Assembly (NCBI GenBank): GCA_021160355.1
Contig: JAGHCS010000191.1
Location: forward strand, 1-15,301
Direction: 5' to 3'
DNA: 15,301 nucleotides
Source of the DNA: Candidatus Cloacimonadota bacterium
Lineage (GTDB): Bacteria; Cloacimonadota; Cloacimonadia; JGIOTU-2
A program made the position numbers and the translations under genes. Shown here in pieces: positions 1 to 7,891 of the stretch (position 1 is its first letter; each line of letters opens with the position of its first letter). A model generated the notes under the pieces. That model had not been told where the DNA came from. It was given only the letters and a program-made list of their open reading frames with translations, and did no database searches.

Positions 1-136
1 GTGGTGAGGAAGATGGTTCTGCTTCGCTGAAGCTCGAAATGAAAAATGGAAAATGAAAAATGTGAAGCGCGAAAGCGAAGAGAGAAAAGGAGAGATATAA
101 GAACTTTACGAAAGTTTAGAACACTCGCAAAGGTTA
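1..136. other. Left-edge intergenic spacer
   Basis: No gene can be supported here. The stretch is purine-rich on the plus strand. It contains a short A-rich tandem repeat (36-62), an inverted pair CTTCGCT (22-28) / AGCGAAG (74-80), and a perfect 6-bp hairpin AACTTT-ACG-AAAGTT (102-116). The hairpin lies just past the stop of the minus-strand gene at 137, but on the minus strand it is followed by CTTATATCTC rather than a T-run, so it is a poor intrinsic terminator. Confidence 0.5.
36..62. repeat. Two-copy A-rich tandem repeat
   Basis: GAAATGAAAAATG (36-48) is followed directly by GAAAATGAAAAATG (49-62), two near-identical copies differing by one A. This is low-complexity intergenic DNA. It could be a remnant of a dispersed repeat, but only one locus is visible. 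Confidence 0.45.
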
Positions 137-667
137 TCACACAAGCTCCCTTAACACGATCCTGTACGAAGGTCTATACAAATTCTTATAGACGGCAGAA
201 TGTGAAAAGTGTGGAAAGACATCCTTGCATAATATCTTATTCAATTTATTCCATTGATAGGGCGTGAATTGTTCAAACTTATTATCCTCGATCAACGATT
301 CTAATTCAATCCAATAGCTCTTGACTTTTTCTTTATCAGGACACACCTTTTTCTGAGTTTCGAGCATCATATCATAAAGCGCATCAACCGAACCGGTTTT
401 TATAAAAACAGGTATGTTCAATCTTACAAGTTCATATTCCAGCGAAATATCAACATACAATTCGGTTTCATAGCTGTCATTAGGTGAATCAAATTCATTT
501 TTCAGATATGAATATGCCAGTTCTTTATTCTGCAAGATATGTGCAGGTCCCATCACACTCTGGTAGAGAAGTTTATACACATCCCCGAGTTCCATTGCCG
601 GGTAACGCTCAATATGATAAGAAATAAGCTCGATCAATTTCTTTTGATTCATGACTTCAATCGACAT
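137..667 (-). CDS. Conserved hypothetical protein with VYKLLYQ...GPAH motif
   Basis: A 176-residue soluble protein with no signal peptide or membrane segment. I do not recognise a named domain with certainty. The most family-like stretch is the N-terminal third, VYKLLYQSVMGPAHIL (about residues 31-46), followed by an acidic, helix-rich body and a basic C-terminus. I have a general memory of uncharacterised bacterial proteins with a YKLLxQxxxGPxHL pattern, but no function is known to me. The start is uncertain: ATG at 667 gives the longest form, ATG at 652 (residue 6) is the alternative, and neither has a strong Shine-Dalgarno. It is a single gene, divergent from pckA. A perfect TATAAT lies on the minus strand at 722-717 but lacks a good -35 at normal spacing. 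Confidence 0.75.
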   Translation of the reverse strand: MSIEVMNQKKLIELISYHIERYPAMELGDVYKLLYQSVMGPAHILQNKELAYSYLKNEFDSPNDSYETELYVDISLEYELVRLNIPVFIKTGSVDALYDMMLETQKKVCPDKEKVKSYWIELESLIEDNKFEQFTPYQWNKLNKILCKDVFPHFSHSAVYKNLYRPSYRIVLRELV

Positions 668-867
668 TTTGTGAAATCATTGACAAGAAAATTATCTAAC
701 TCAAATGCAATGCATAATTATACCACAGAGGTTGAACAAAAGCATTATATTTTTTATATGATTTTCATTGTTTCAATCTTTTATTGGATATTGTTCAGAG
801 TTTATTCTTAAAGTTGTTTTAAAATATATTTAATTTTTTTAAATAAATAATTTTTGTAGGAGCTACA
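668..867. other. AT-rich divergent intergenic region upstream of pckA
   Basis: This 200-nt region lies between the divergent hypothetical gene and pckA. It holds TTGACA on the plus strand (680-685) without a convincing -10 at 16-18 nt, a perfect TATAAT on the minus strand (722-717), and a very AT-rich last 60 bases. Promoters for both neighbours must lie here, but I cannot place either with confidence. The pckA ribosome-binding site (TAGGAG) is at its right end. Confidence 0.4.
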
Positions 868-2511
868 ATGAAATTTTGTTCAAAGCTGTCAAAGCTGCTT
901 GATAGTCATCAAAATATTCTTGAAGATATCTCACGCACCGAGATGATCCAACATGCAATCGATAATAGTGAAGCTGTAATATCTGCAAATGGTGCCTGTG
1001 CCACCTGGACGCCGATCGAATCTACGGGAAGAAGTCCCAAAGATACTATGATAGTGCGACGACCGGAAAGTGAAGCAAACATTGATTGGAACTCTCCAAA
1101 CAACATCCCACTTGATCCTGAAACCTTTGATATGATCCTCGAAGATACACTCAAAACCTTTTCTGAAAAGGACAAAATCTATATCACGAACAGGGTGCTC
1201 AGTGCAGAAACATCTTATGCTTTACCCGTAAAAACAGTCTGTGATCAGTCACTTACAGCGCTTTTTACAGATAATATGTTCCGTCCTGTCCCTGATAATA
1301 TTTCCGAAAGCATTTTTGCCAATAATGGTTTTACGATCCTTGTGCTTCCTTATAATAAACTCGATAGGGATCGTTATAAAGGGCGGCTTCGCACTTTACC
1401 TGATGGAAAGACATCAAATATGGCAATTGTCATGGATTTTGATAAACGGATCGGTGTGGTGTATGGCTCTGCCTACGGTGGAAGCGTAAAAAAACTTATG
1501 TTCACTGTGATGAACTATTACCTTCCTGCAGAAGGCATTTTACCCTTGCATTGCTCAGCAAACGAGGGAGAAAATGGAGATTCGGCACTTTTGCTCGGGC
1601 TTTCAGGAACGGGCAAGACAACCCTTTCTGCAGATCCCAAACGTGCACTTCTTGGTGATGATGAGCATGGATGGAGTGAAAGGGGAATCGCAAATTTTGA
1701 AAATGGATGTTATGCAAAACTCATCAATCTCCAAGCTGATAAAGAGCCCGAGATCTTCCACGCTGTGTTTCATGATGCAGACTACCTGGAACATGGAGCA
1801 ATCATAGAAAATTGCATGATGTATCCTGATGGGTGTTTTGATGTGGATGATGAACGCTTGACTCCGAACTCTCGCGGATCATATCCGCTTACATTTCTCT
1901 CGAATATAAAGAAATCATCAAAATCCAGTCATCCTTCTACAATTCTTTTCCTCACAGCTGATGCAAATGCGGTGATACCTCCTATTGCAAAGCTAAATCC
2001 CGAACAGGCAATGCTCTGGTTCTTGATGGGGTACACGAGTAAACTCGCAGGAACGGAAACAGGAATTGTTGAACCGGTTTCCACTTTTTCGCGCTTTTTT
2101 GGAGCGCCTTTCATGCCACGAAATCCTGATGTGTATGCAACTATGCTTGGGGAAAAAATGAAGGAATATCATGCGCAGGTGTTTCTTGTGAATACCGGTT
2201 GGAGTGGTGGACCTTATGGTGTTGGATCACGTATGGATATAAATCTAACCAGAAGACTTGTCGATGCAGCATTAAGCGGTGAACTTAAAAATGTGAAATA
2301 TCAAGAGAATAACTTATTCCATGTATCATTCCCGCTCGAATGTCCCGGTGTATCTTCTGAAATTCTCGATCCACACAATACCTGGGCAGATAAGGATGCC
2401 TATAATGAACGGGCAAAGAAATTAGCTTCCGAATTCAGTGCTTACTTCGATAAGGCATACGGAGATAAGAATATTAATCCTGCTGTTTGTGCTCAGTGTC
2501 CCGGGAAATAA
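868..2511 (+). CDS. pckA: Phosphoenolpyruvate carboxykinase (ATP)
   Basis: Catalyses the reversible conversion of oxaloacetate and ATP to PEP, CO2 and ADP in the cytosol. It serves gluconeogenesis or, in some anaerobes, CO2 fixation to oxaloacetate. The 547 residues match the usual ATP-type length of about 530-540. Visible motifs in order: substrate-loop TGRSPKD (53-59), the family-specific region MNYYLPAEGILPLHC (215-229), the P-loop GLSGTGKTT (244-252), the metal/nucleotide segment LLGDDEHGW (261-269), LTADA (362-366), and GYTSKLAGTETG (388-399). The GLSGTGKT form and overall layout indicate the ATP class rather than the GTP class. The ATG at 868 is preceded by TAGGAG at good spacing. It is monocistronic, ending 20 bases before a strong terminator. 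Confidence 0.97.
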   Translation: MKFCSKLSKLLDSHQNILEDISRTEMIQHAIDNSEAVISANGACATWTPIESTGRSPKDTMIVRRPESEANIDWNSPNNIPLDPETFDMILEDTLKTFSEKDKIYITNRVLSAETSYALPVKTVCDQSLTALFTDNMFRPVPDNISESIFANNGFTILVLPYNKLDRDRYKGRLRTLPDGKTSNMAIVMDFDKRIGVVYGSAYGGSVKKLMFTVMNYYLPAEGILPLHCSANEGENGDSALLLGLSGTGKTTLSADPKRALLGDDEHGWSERGIANFENGCYAKLINLQADKEPEIFHAVFHDADYLEHGAIIENCMMYPDGCFDVDDERLTPNSRGSYPLTFLSNIKKSSKSSHPSTILFLTADANAVIPPIAKLNPEQAMLWFLMGYTSKLAGTETGIVEPVSTFSRFFGAPFMPRNPDVYATMLGEKMKEYHAQVFLVNTGWSGGPYGVGSRMDINLTRRLVDAALSGELKNVKYQENNLFHVSFPLECPGVSSEILDPHNTWADKDAYNERAKKLASEFSAYFDKAYGDKNINPAVCAQCPGK

Positions 2512-2530
2512 TACAAGCTATATAGATAAA

Positions 2531-2565
2531 AAACCACCTTACTATCTCTTCTAATAAGGTGGTTT
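2531..2565. terminator. Bidirectional Rho-independent terminator
   Basis: A perfect 11-bp inverted repeat, AAACCACCTTA (2531-2541) and TAAGGTGGTTT (2555-2565), with a 13-nt loop. On the plus strand it is followed by CTTTTTATT, ending pckA. On the minus strand the stem continues into TTT then ATCTATA, ending the converging operon whose last stop is at 2586. It lies between the convergent gene ends, as expected for a shared terminator. Confidence 0.9.
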
Positions 2566-2585
2566 CTTTTTATTAAATACAGAAT

Positions 2586-3086
2586 TTACTTATTTCCTTC
2601 TTCGATTACCTTTTCGGGCTGCGTCTCTTCAATAGGTTCGGGTACACGTTCCCAAATCTGGCTTCTCCCAATTCGAATAATTGCTTTGATATACCCCCGC
2701 ACCTGCAATTTAGTGCCATCTTCAATTGTGCGGATCTTGCAATTGTAGGTCTTTCCCTTTTTAGGATCGAGGATCTTTCCGCCATCCCACCAACCGTCTT
2801 TATCTTCAGTAAGTCCCCACATGATGGTTGCTCCCAGCATGGGTTTTCCTTCGAGATCTCCTGAACCTTTTGCACAGGTTGGATTCTGATCTTCGTCAGG
2901 TTTACGGAAAAGTTGCACGATCTTGCCCATCATAGTACCATTTTCAATCCAGATGTTCACTATTGATTTTGCCTTTCCTGTTTCATCGTCGATGGTTTTC
3001 CACCAGCCGACAGGTGAAAGGTTGTCTGCATAAAGTGCCGTGGTGATAAAGATGACACCCATTATAAGTAAGAGTAGTTTTTTCAT
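2586..3086 (-). CDS. Secreted DUF2147 family protein
   Basis: A 166-residue exported protein. The ATG at 3086 is chosen because GGAGGAG sits just upstream and a clear signal peptide follows (MKKLLLLIMG..., cleavage likely near TALYA-D at about residue 20). A longer in-frame reading to a TTG at 3134 has no support. The mature part matches DUF2147 as I know it: SPVGWWKTIDDETGKAKS near the N-terminus, a GKI-x-L-x-RKP segment, a Cys (CAKG), GATIMWGL, GGKILDPKKGKTY, and LQVRGYI. The fold is expected to be a small beta-barrel acting in the periplasm; the molecular function is unknown. The C-terminus is a short Glu/Pro/Lys tail beyond the domain. It is the last gene of the minus-strand run, 40 nt after the DUF554 gene and just before the terminator. 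Confidence 0.9.
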   Translation of the reverse strand: MKKLLLLIMGVIFITTALYADNLSPVGWWKTIDDETGKAKSIVNIWIENGTMMGKIVQLFRKPDEDQNPTCAKGSGDLEGKPMLGATIMWGLTEDKDGWWDGGKILDPKKGKTYNCKIRTIEDGTKLQVRGYIKAIIRIGRSQIWERVPEPIEETQPEKVIEEGNK

Positions 3087-3126
3087 TGCTCCTCCAGGAG
3101 TTTTATTTGATTTGAAGTGATTTTTT

Positions 3127-3804
3127 TCATACAAAAATAATTGTTAAAATTACAACTATTACCAAACTTGGCAGCATATTAATCACTTTTAATTTTTTGA
3201 TCTCTAATATCGAGATACCCAATCCGATAAGGATTATTCCGCCAACAGCAGTGAGTTCGTTGATAATAGGTAGGGTTACAGATTGTTCGAAAAGCCGGGC
3301 ACATAAAGTTAATCCACCTTGATAAACGAGCAGGGGTATCACAGAAAGCATAACTCCAATACCAAGTGCTGCAGCAAGTGCAATGGAGGCGAATCCATCA
3401 AGTAAAGATTTTGTGAGAAGTAAATTCGGATTTCCCCCGAGACCTTCTTCTATTGCTCCTAATATAGTCATGGAACCCATGCAAAAAAGCAGGAAAGCAG
3501 TGACTAATCCTTCAGAGAATTTATCATTCTTTGAGTGCCATTTTTTCTTTAAAGATTCACTTATTTTTGTAAGCCATGCATCGATATCAATTAGTTGCCC
3601 AATTATTGAACCTAAAATAAGACTGAAGATCAAAATGAGATAGTGCTCTGTTTTAAAAGCCATTGTAATTCCGAGAAAAATTGTAAATAAACCGATCGCT
3701 TGAAATGCAATAGTTGTAAGTTTCTCGGGGAGTTTTTTTCGGAGAATTATTCCAATAGTGCTTCCTAGTATTACGGCTCCGACATTGACAAATGTTCCTA
3801 TCAT
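3127..3804 (-). CDS. DUF554 family inner-membrane protein
   Basis: A 225-residue polytopic membrane protein of the DUF554 (YqgA/YdfK-like) family. It has about six to seven hydrophobic segments and the conserved central motif CMGSMTILGAIEEGL (108-122), close to the family pattern GSMxIxGxIxxGL. The N-terminal MIGTFVNVGAVILGSTIG (1-18) is also typical. The biochemical role is unknown; transport has been suggested for the family on topology alone. The ATG at 3804 is chosen: it begins one base after the mlaF stop (TAA 3808-3806), and GAG in the last mlaF codon can serve as a weak Shine-Dalgarno. The alternative TTG at 3813 would overlap mlaF. The tight junction suggests translational coupling to the lipid transport genes. 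Confidence 0.88.
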   Translation of the reverse strand: MIGTFVNVGAVILGSTIGIILRKKLPEKLTTIAFQAIGLFTIFLGITMAFKTEHYLILIFSLILGSIIGQLIDIDAWLTKISESLKKKWHSKNDKFSEGLVTAFLLFCMGSMTILGAIEEGLGGNPNLLLTKSLLDGFASIALAAALGIGVMLSVIPLLVYQGGLTLCARLFEQSVTLPIINELTAVGGIILIGLGISILEIKKLKVINMLPSLVIVVILTIIFV

Positions 3805-3805
3805 T

Positions 3806-4546
3806 TTACTCAAACCTACCCACAGTAAAGAATTCCCGGATCTCTTTTATGTCCGAAGCCAATGCTTCTTTCAAAGTGCCGACAAAAAGCGCTTTCCCTT
3901 GATCGAGAAAAACGATCCTGTCAGCAATCCTATGGATGCTGGCGAGTTCATGAGTAACAACGACAATCGTCATGTTAAGCTGCCGTTTGAGCTGAAGCAG
4001 AAGATCGTCAATTGCTTTTGAAGTTATAGGGTCAAGACCGGCAGAGGGCTCGTCACAAAAGAGTATGAGCGGGTCAAGCGCAATAGCCCGTGCAAGTGCA
4101 GCACGTTTTTTCATACCACCGGAAAGTTCCGCAGGAGAAAGGTACATGGCATGGGCAAGCTCGACAAGATTTAACTTTGTCTCGATGATCCTGTTAATTA
4201 ATTCTCTATCAAGGTTCGAGTGTTGTTCTAAAGGAATTGCAACATTTTCGCCGACCGAAAGCGAGTTCAAAAGTGCACCATTCTGGAAAAGAACTCCGCA
4301 CTTCATGAGAATTTCGTCTAGATCTTCCTCTTCCATTCCAACAATTTCTTGATCAAAAACCTCAATTGAACCTGATACCGGTTTCAGCAATCCGATAATA
4401 TGTTTGAGAAGTGTTGTTTTTCCGCAGCCGCTCCCTCCGAGAATAATAAAAACCTCATTTTCTTTGATATCAAGAGTAATGCCATCCAGAATTCGACGTC
4501 CGTCATATTCCGTGATCAGATCCTTTATTTTAATAATTTTTTCCAT
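3806..4546 (-). CDS. mlaF: MlaF-type ABC transporter ATPase
   Basis: The cytoplasmic ATPase of an MCE (Mla-like) lipid transporter, powering lipid movement through MlaE. All ABC motifs are visible in the 246 residues: Walker A GGSGCGKT (37-44), Q-loop FQNGALLNSL (87-96), signature LSGGMKKR (141-148), Walker B LILFCDEP (160-167) followed by SAGLDP, and the H-loop His199. The LSGGM-K-R-A-x-LARA signature with 'FQ-x-GAL' after the Q-loop is characteristic of the MlaF/Ttg2A branch. The start is ambiguous: ATG at 4546 (5 nt after the mlaE stop) or GTG at 4552 overlapping that stop; neither has a clear Shine-Dalgarno, and I prefer ATG. It lies between mlaE and the DUF554 gene in one transcript. Confidence 0.95.
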   Translation of the reverse strand: MEKIIKIKDLITEYDGRRILDGITLDIKENEVFIILGGSGCGKTTLLKHIIGLLKPVSGSIEVFDQEIVGMEEEDLDEILMKCGVLFQNGALLNSLSVGENVAIPLEQHSNLDRELINRIIETKLNLVELAHAMYLSPAELSGGMKKRAALARAIALDPLILFCDEPSAGLDPITSKAIDDLLLQLKRQLNMTIVVVTHELASIHRIADRIVFLDQGKALFVGTLKEALASDIKEIREFFTVGRFE

Positions 4547-4551
4547 AGTCA

Positions 4552-5649
4552 CTAATAAAACAAAAGACCCAGGATGGAATCCGCAACAATGACCATGAAT
4601 ATCGCAGTTACGACTGAAGCTGTTGTCGAACGTCCAACTCCACCGGCACCGCCTTTGGCGCGCAATCCGAAGAATACGCCAACAATTGTGATCAACCAGG
4701 CAAAGACAAAACTTTTCACCACACTTGTGATGATGTCTTTGAGTACCATAACATGTGCCATCCTATCCACAAATGCTGTAGGACTCAGCTTCAAATAAGT
4801 GATACCGATCAGGAATCCCCCCATAATTCCAATGATGTCTGCGAATATGGTGAGGAGTGGAGTCGCGATTGTCATTGCATATAATTTTGGAAGCACAACA
4901 TATTTTATAGGATTGAGAGCCATCGTTTTCAGCGCATCAAGTTCCTCCGAGATCTTCATCGTAGCGATTTCGGAAGCTATAGCAGAACCGCTTCTTCCTG
5001 CGAGGATGATTGCGGTCATGAGCGGACCCATTTCACGAGTCATAGAAATTGCAATAAGATCAACAATGAAAATATTTGCACCGAAACTTCTGAGCTGTTG
5101 GGCAGATTGAAGCGAGAGTATGAATCCGACAAGAAATGATATAAGTCCTACAATAGGAAGTGCATTTACACCAATCAGATTACTCTGGACAACGAATTCA
5201 CCTTTGCGTTGTCCCTTTTTTGAAAATATTCCTACCACACCCCAGAAGAACATGTCAGCGGCAAGATATATGAAGTATTTTACATTATCAAAAAAATTGA
5301 AACCTTTGTCTCCAAGACCTTCAAAATAACCAAGCTTTCGTGGTTTTACAAAATCCTTCCCGGTCAGTTCAAGAGATGAGAAGGCAGTAAGAGAATTTTG
5401 CACTTTTTCTGAAGCATTGGTAATTTTTGTTTCAATTGAAGATTTTTTAAGAGAATCTATTACTTGATCAATCGCGGCAACCCCTGCACTGTCTATAGTT
5501 CTTAGGTTGGCTAAATCAATGGAAAATTTATTTTCTTTCTTTATAGATGAGATATTTGCAGAAACAAAATTTAGAAATGCTTCCGCATTTATTATAGTCA
5601 ATTCGTCTTTTAAGACGAGTGTATCTTTTTTGAATTCAAAGGAATTCAT
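4552..5649 (-). CDS. mlaE: MlaE-type lipid transport permease with N-terminal STAS domain
   Basis: A 365-residue fusion. Residues 1-95 form a STAS-like domain (MlaB type), with the loop TIDSAGVAAIDQV (51-63) matching the D-S-x-G pattern of anti-sigma-antagonist folds. Residues 120-365 form the MlaE permease with the conserved block TREMGPLMTAIILAGRSGSA (204-223), the continuing EIATMKISEELDALK, and the C-terminal GLRAKGGAGGVG (328-339). In E. coli, MlaB is a separate small protein bound to MlaF; here the regulatory STAS module is tethered to the permease, an arrangement known in other bacteria. The ATG at 5649 comes one nucleotide after the barrel gene's stop and has no strong Shine-Dalgarno, so translation is probably coupled. 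Confidence 0.95.
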   Translation of the reverse strand: MNSFEFKKDTLVLKDELTIINAEAFLNFVSANISSIKKENKFSIDLANLRTIDSAGVAAIDQVIDSLKKSSIETKITNASEKVQNSLTAFSSLELTGKDFVKPRKLGYFEGLGDKGFNFFDNVKYFIYLAADMFFWGVVGIFSKKGQRKGEFVVQSNLIGVNALPIVGLISFLVGFILSLQSAQQLRSFGANIFIVDLIAISMTREMGPLMTAIILAGRSGSAIASEIATMKISEELDALKTMALNPIKYVVLPKLYAMTIATPLLTIFADIIGIMGGFLIGITYLKLSPTAFVDRMAHVMVLKDIITSVVKSFVFAWLITIVGVFFGLRAKGGAGGVGRSTTASVVTAIFMVIVADSILGLLFY

Positions 5650-5650
5650 A

Positions 5651-7222
5651 TTAGAAAGTAATGATTGTCAGATCCAATGATAGATTATGATCTACCTGCG
5701 TCCAAGTCTTGGTTTCATCCTGTTTTACTGTAAGAGTATAATCTAAGGAGACGTAACTGGACAATCTGAAACTGAGGGTGTTGTCAAGCCTGAAAACCTG
5801 TTCCCTGGTTTTTTCAAAAGGATAAAGTGTGTAGAATTCAAATATATAGTTAATATTGTTTGAAATGCGAAAATCACCGCCAACATTTCCTTCAAATCCA
5901 CTCAAGTTAACTGATTCAAGTTCTCTGAATATAGTAGGATTAGTAGCATCTTGTTCATAAACATTCGAATTAATAGTCTGAGAAAATCCTAAACCGGTTT
6001 TAATATACAGATTGCTTGTGTTTGAGTTGAAAACAGTGAGGTTAAGCCCAATACCTTCCTCAAGACTGAGCGGGTACAACATAGGTGCTATCTGCAGGTT
6101 ATCAATATTTGTTATTGTCTGAACGGTATCTCCTTCTGTATTGATCTTAATTATCTTTGGTTGGTCTGCATCGAAGTAGAACCTCGAGGGGAAAACATTA
6201 GAAGCGAGACGGAAACGGCCATACACACCGAAGGATTTTATGAAGTAGAAAATGTAAGTGGGCTGCAATTGAAGCGAGTTTGAATAGATGCGGAAATCTT
6301 TATCCTGCTCTTTGGTGAATCCAACGTTCAAATCCTGCCGTGAGGAAAAATAATGAGGAAACGCATCATATTTAATTTCATTATCGATTTTTGTGCTCAA
6401 GGTAATATTCGTGGCAGATTGGTCTTTGTTCGCAAAGTTGTCGCTGCTAAGGAGAAAACTTCCTTTGATAGATGTATAATACCTCCATGCACGCACCTGA
6501 TCGGATTCTTTCATTTCAGGTAAGATACCTGCGCCAACAAAGTTTTTAGTGGAGGAATCCATAACAATCGTAAGCTCTTCCAATGTGCCTTCCATGATGC
6601 GGATGGTTGTAAAATTAGTATACGTCTTTGGTGAATCTCCATACTTAATAATCTTGTAGATGCCGGGTATAAGAAGCCATGTTTCCTGTTTTTCGCCGGG
6701 TTCGTTCTCTTCAGCACTGTATTTCGAGCCGATGCTATTATTATAATCATTGATTGCATATACTTCGTAAGGTTCACGAAGGAAATCTCGATTTTCATCG
6801 ATAATTTTTACAATGAGTCCGCCCCAGGTGGGTTCAATTATTCGTGTTTGACCGGCTTTCAGTGTTACGTTGATTTTCGCCTTCTGGGCTGATGCAATTG
6901 CTGAACCAATCTCCAATATGTAAGAACCGGGGTCCATAAAGATGCTTTGACCAACAGGGCAGGCATCTTTAACTAATTTTCCGTTTTGATAGATCGTATA
7001 TGCTGGTTCGAGCCCAGGATCAGACATAGCTGGTACAAATATTCTGCCCATGCCAAGTTGGTCGTCGATTCCTTCTTCCTCGAGCTGCCGCATTGGCTCC
7101 GGCGTATACCAGGTGCTATAATTTTCTTCAAGGCAAAGATTGGATGTTTGCTGGTTTTGAGACAGGGCATTGCCGGTCAGGGCTGTTAGTAAAATAATGA
7201 GTATGAAAAATATTCTTTTCAT
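5651..7222 (-). CDS. Predicted outer-membrane beta-barrel protein of the MCE operon
   Basis: A 523-residue exported protein with a signal peptide (cleavage likely after ALS, residue 21). Residues about 30-225 are a soluble beta-rich region. A part resembling PEGA-like sandwich repeats (MDPGSYILEIG 96-106, then LKAGQTRIIEPTWGGLIVKI 121-140) is followed by a second module (WLLIPGIYKIIKYG 182-195). Residues about 245-523 have alternating hydrophobic/polar strands and end in aromatic Phe (LDLTIITF), the usual C-terminal signal of Bam-inserted barrels. The C-terminal region recalls DUF481-type barrels, but I do not assign a family. GGAGGA lies 5 nt before ATG 7222. Its position between the PqiC-like lipoprotein and mlaE suggests it is the outer-membrane part of the lipid transporter; that role is inference. 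Confidence 0.8.
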   Translation of the reverse strand: MKRIFFILIILLTALTGNALSQNQQTSNLCLEENYSTWYTPEPMRQLEEEGIDDQLGMGRIFVPAMSDPGLEPAYTIYQNGKLVKDACPVGQSIFMDPGSYILEIGSAIASAQKAKINVTLKAGQTRIIEPTWGGLIVKIIDENRDFLREPYEVYAINDYNNSIGSKYSAEENEPGEKQETWLLIPGIYKIIKYGDSPKTYTNFTTIRIMEGTLEELTIVMDSSTKNFVGAGILPEMKESDQVRAWRYYTSIKGSFLLSSDNFANKDQSATNITLSTKIDNEIKYDAFPHYFSSRQDLNVGFTKEQDKDFRIYSNSLQLQPTYIFYFIKSFGVYGRFRLASNVFPSRFYFDADQPKIIKINTEGDTVQTITNIDNLQIAPMLYPLSLEEGIGLNLTVFNSNTSNLYIKTGLGFSQTINSNVYEQDATNPTIFRELESVNLSGFEGNVGGDFRISNNINYIFEFYTLYPFEKTREQVFRLDNTLSFRLSSYVSLDYTLTVKQDETKTWTQVDHNLSLDLTIITF

Positions 7223-7243
7223 GTATTCCTCCGCAACTATATG

Positions 7244-7891
7244 CTATTTGCCCTGCATTGGGGCAGGTTGTTTTTTGGGTAATGTTTCAAAATATTCCTG
7301 TACTTTTCTAAGAAAGATTGTAATCTCATTTTTCAGCGTGTCGCTTAATGTTTTAGCAAAAAAACTCATACTTTCTGTGTATAAAGGAGCATATCTTTTA
7401 ATTTCATAATTAACGACTGTGTTGTTGGTTTTTACATCCAGCATTTGTATGGACAGGCGTATATCAGCGCGTTGAAACTCATTTATAGGAAGGTCACTGA
7501 CATATTTCTCAATATTATGGATCGTGCCAGTAATAATGAAATCAGGACGCTGATCAAGAAAGATCTTTTTACAATCCTGAACAAGATTCAGTGCTTTAAC
7601 ATGGTTAATAATAAGTGCAGTTATTGCATCAGGGGGACGGCGAGCCCATAAGCTCCATCGGTCATAATACACTTCATGAGAAGACCGGCGAATGACAATT
7701 CTCGAATTATCATAGGTCTTATCTATCTTGAAGTCCTTTACCTGTATCGTGTAAGGATATGGTTCTGCAAGGACATCGTTCTTTGTAATGGGGGGAACAT
7801 AATCAAGCATGTAGAAATGTGCCCACTGCATGCGGGAACAGCCCAAAGCGAGAATCGCAAGAATGATAATTATGATATTTTTACTCTTCAT
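7244..7891 (-). CDS. PqiC-like ABC-transport auxiliary lipoprotein
   Basis: A 215-residue lipoprotein. The signal peptide ends in lipobox LALGC, with the acylated Cys at residue 18. The body fits the ABC_trans_aux / PqiC family: FYMLDY soon after the Cys, a strand-rich section with SRIVIRRSSHEVYYDRWSLW (63-82) resembling the family's 'xYxxxxWA' region, then RPDFIITGTIHNIE (115-128). In E. coli, PqiC is an outer-membrane lipoprotein that receives the PqiB MCE tunnel. The gene starts at ATG 7891, which overlaps the mlaD stop (TAATG), with AAGGAGG six nucleotides upstream inside mlaD. It is followed 21 nt later by the barrel gene. The Pro/Lys/Gln-rich tail (206-215) is probably disordered. Confidence 0.88.
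   Translation of the reverse strand: MKSKNIIIIILAILALGCSRMQWAHFYMLDYVPPITKNDVLAEPYPYTIQVKDFKIDKTYDNSRIVIRRSSHEVYYDRWSLWARRPPDAITALIINHVKALNLVQDCKKIFLDQRPDFIITGTIHNIEKYVSDLPINEFQRADIRLSIQMLDVKTNNTVVNYEIKRYAPLYTESMSFFAKTLSDTLKNEITIFLRKVQEYFETLPKKQPAPMQGK

Noticed and set aside
102..116. Hairpin as terminator of the 137-667 gene
   Set aside because: The stem is only six AT-rich base pairs and no T-run follows on the minus strand.
46..267. Plus-strand open frame of 73 codons at the left edge
   Set aside because: It begins in the A-rich repeat, is highly basic, and overlaps the 3' part of the minus-strand gene 137-667; no family-like pattern.
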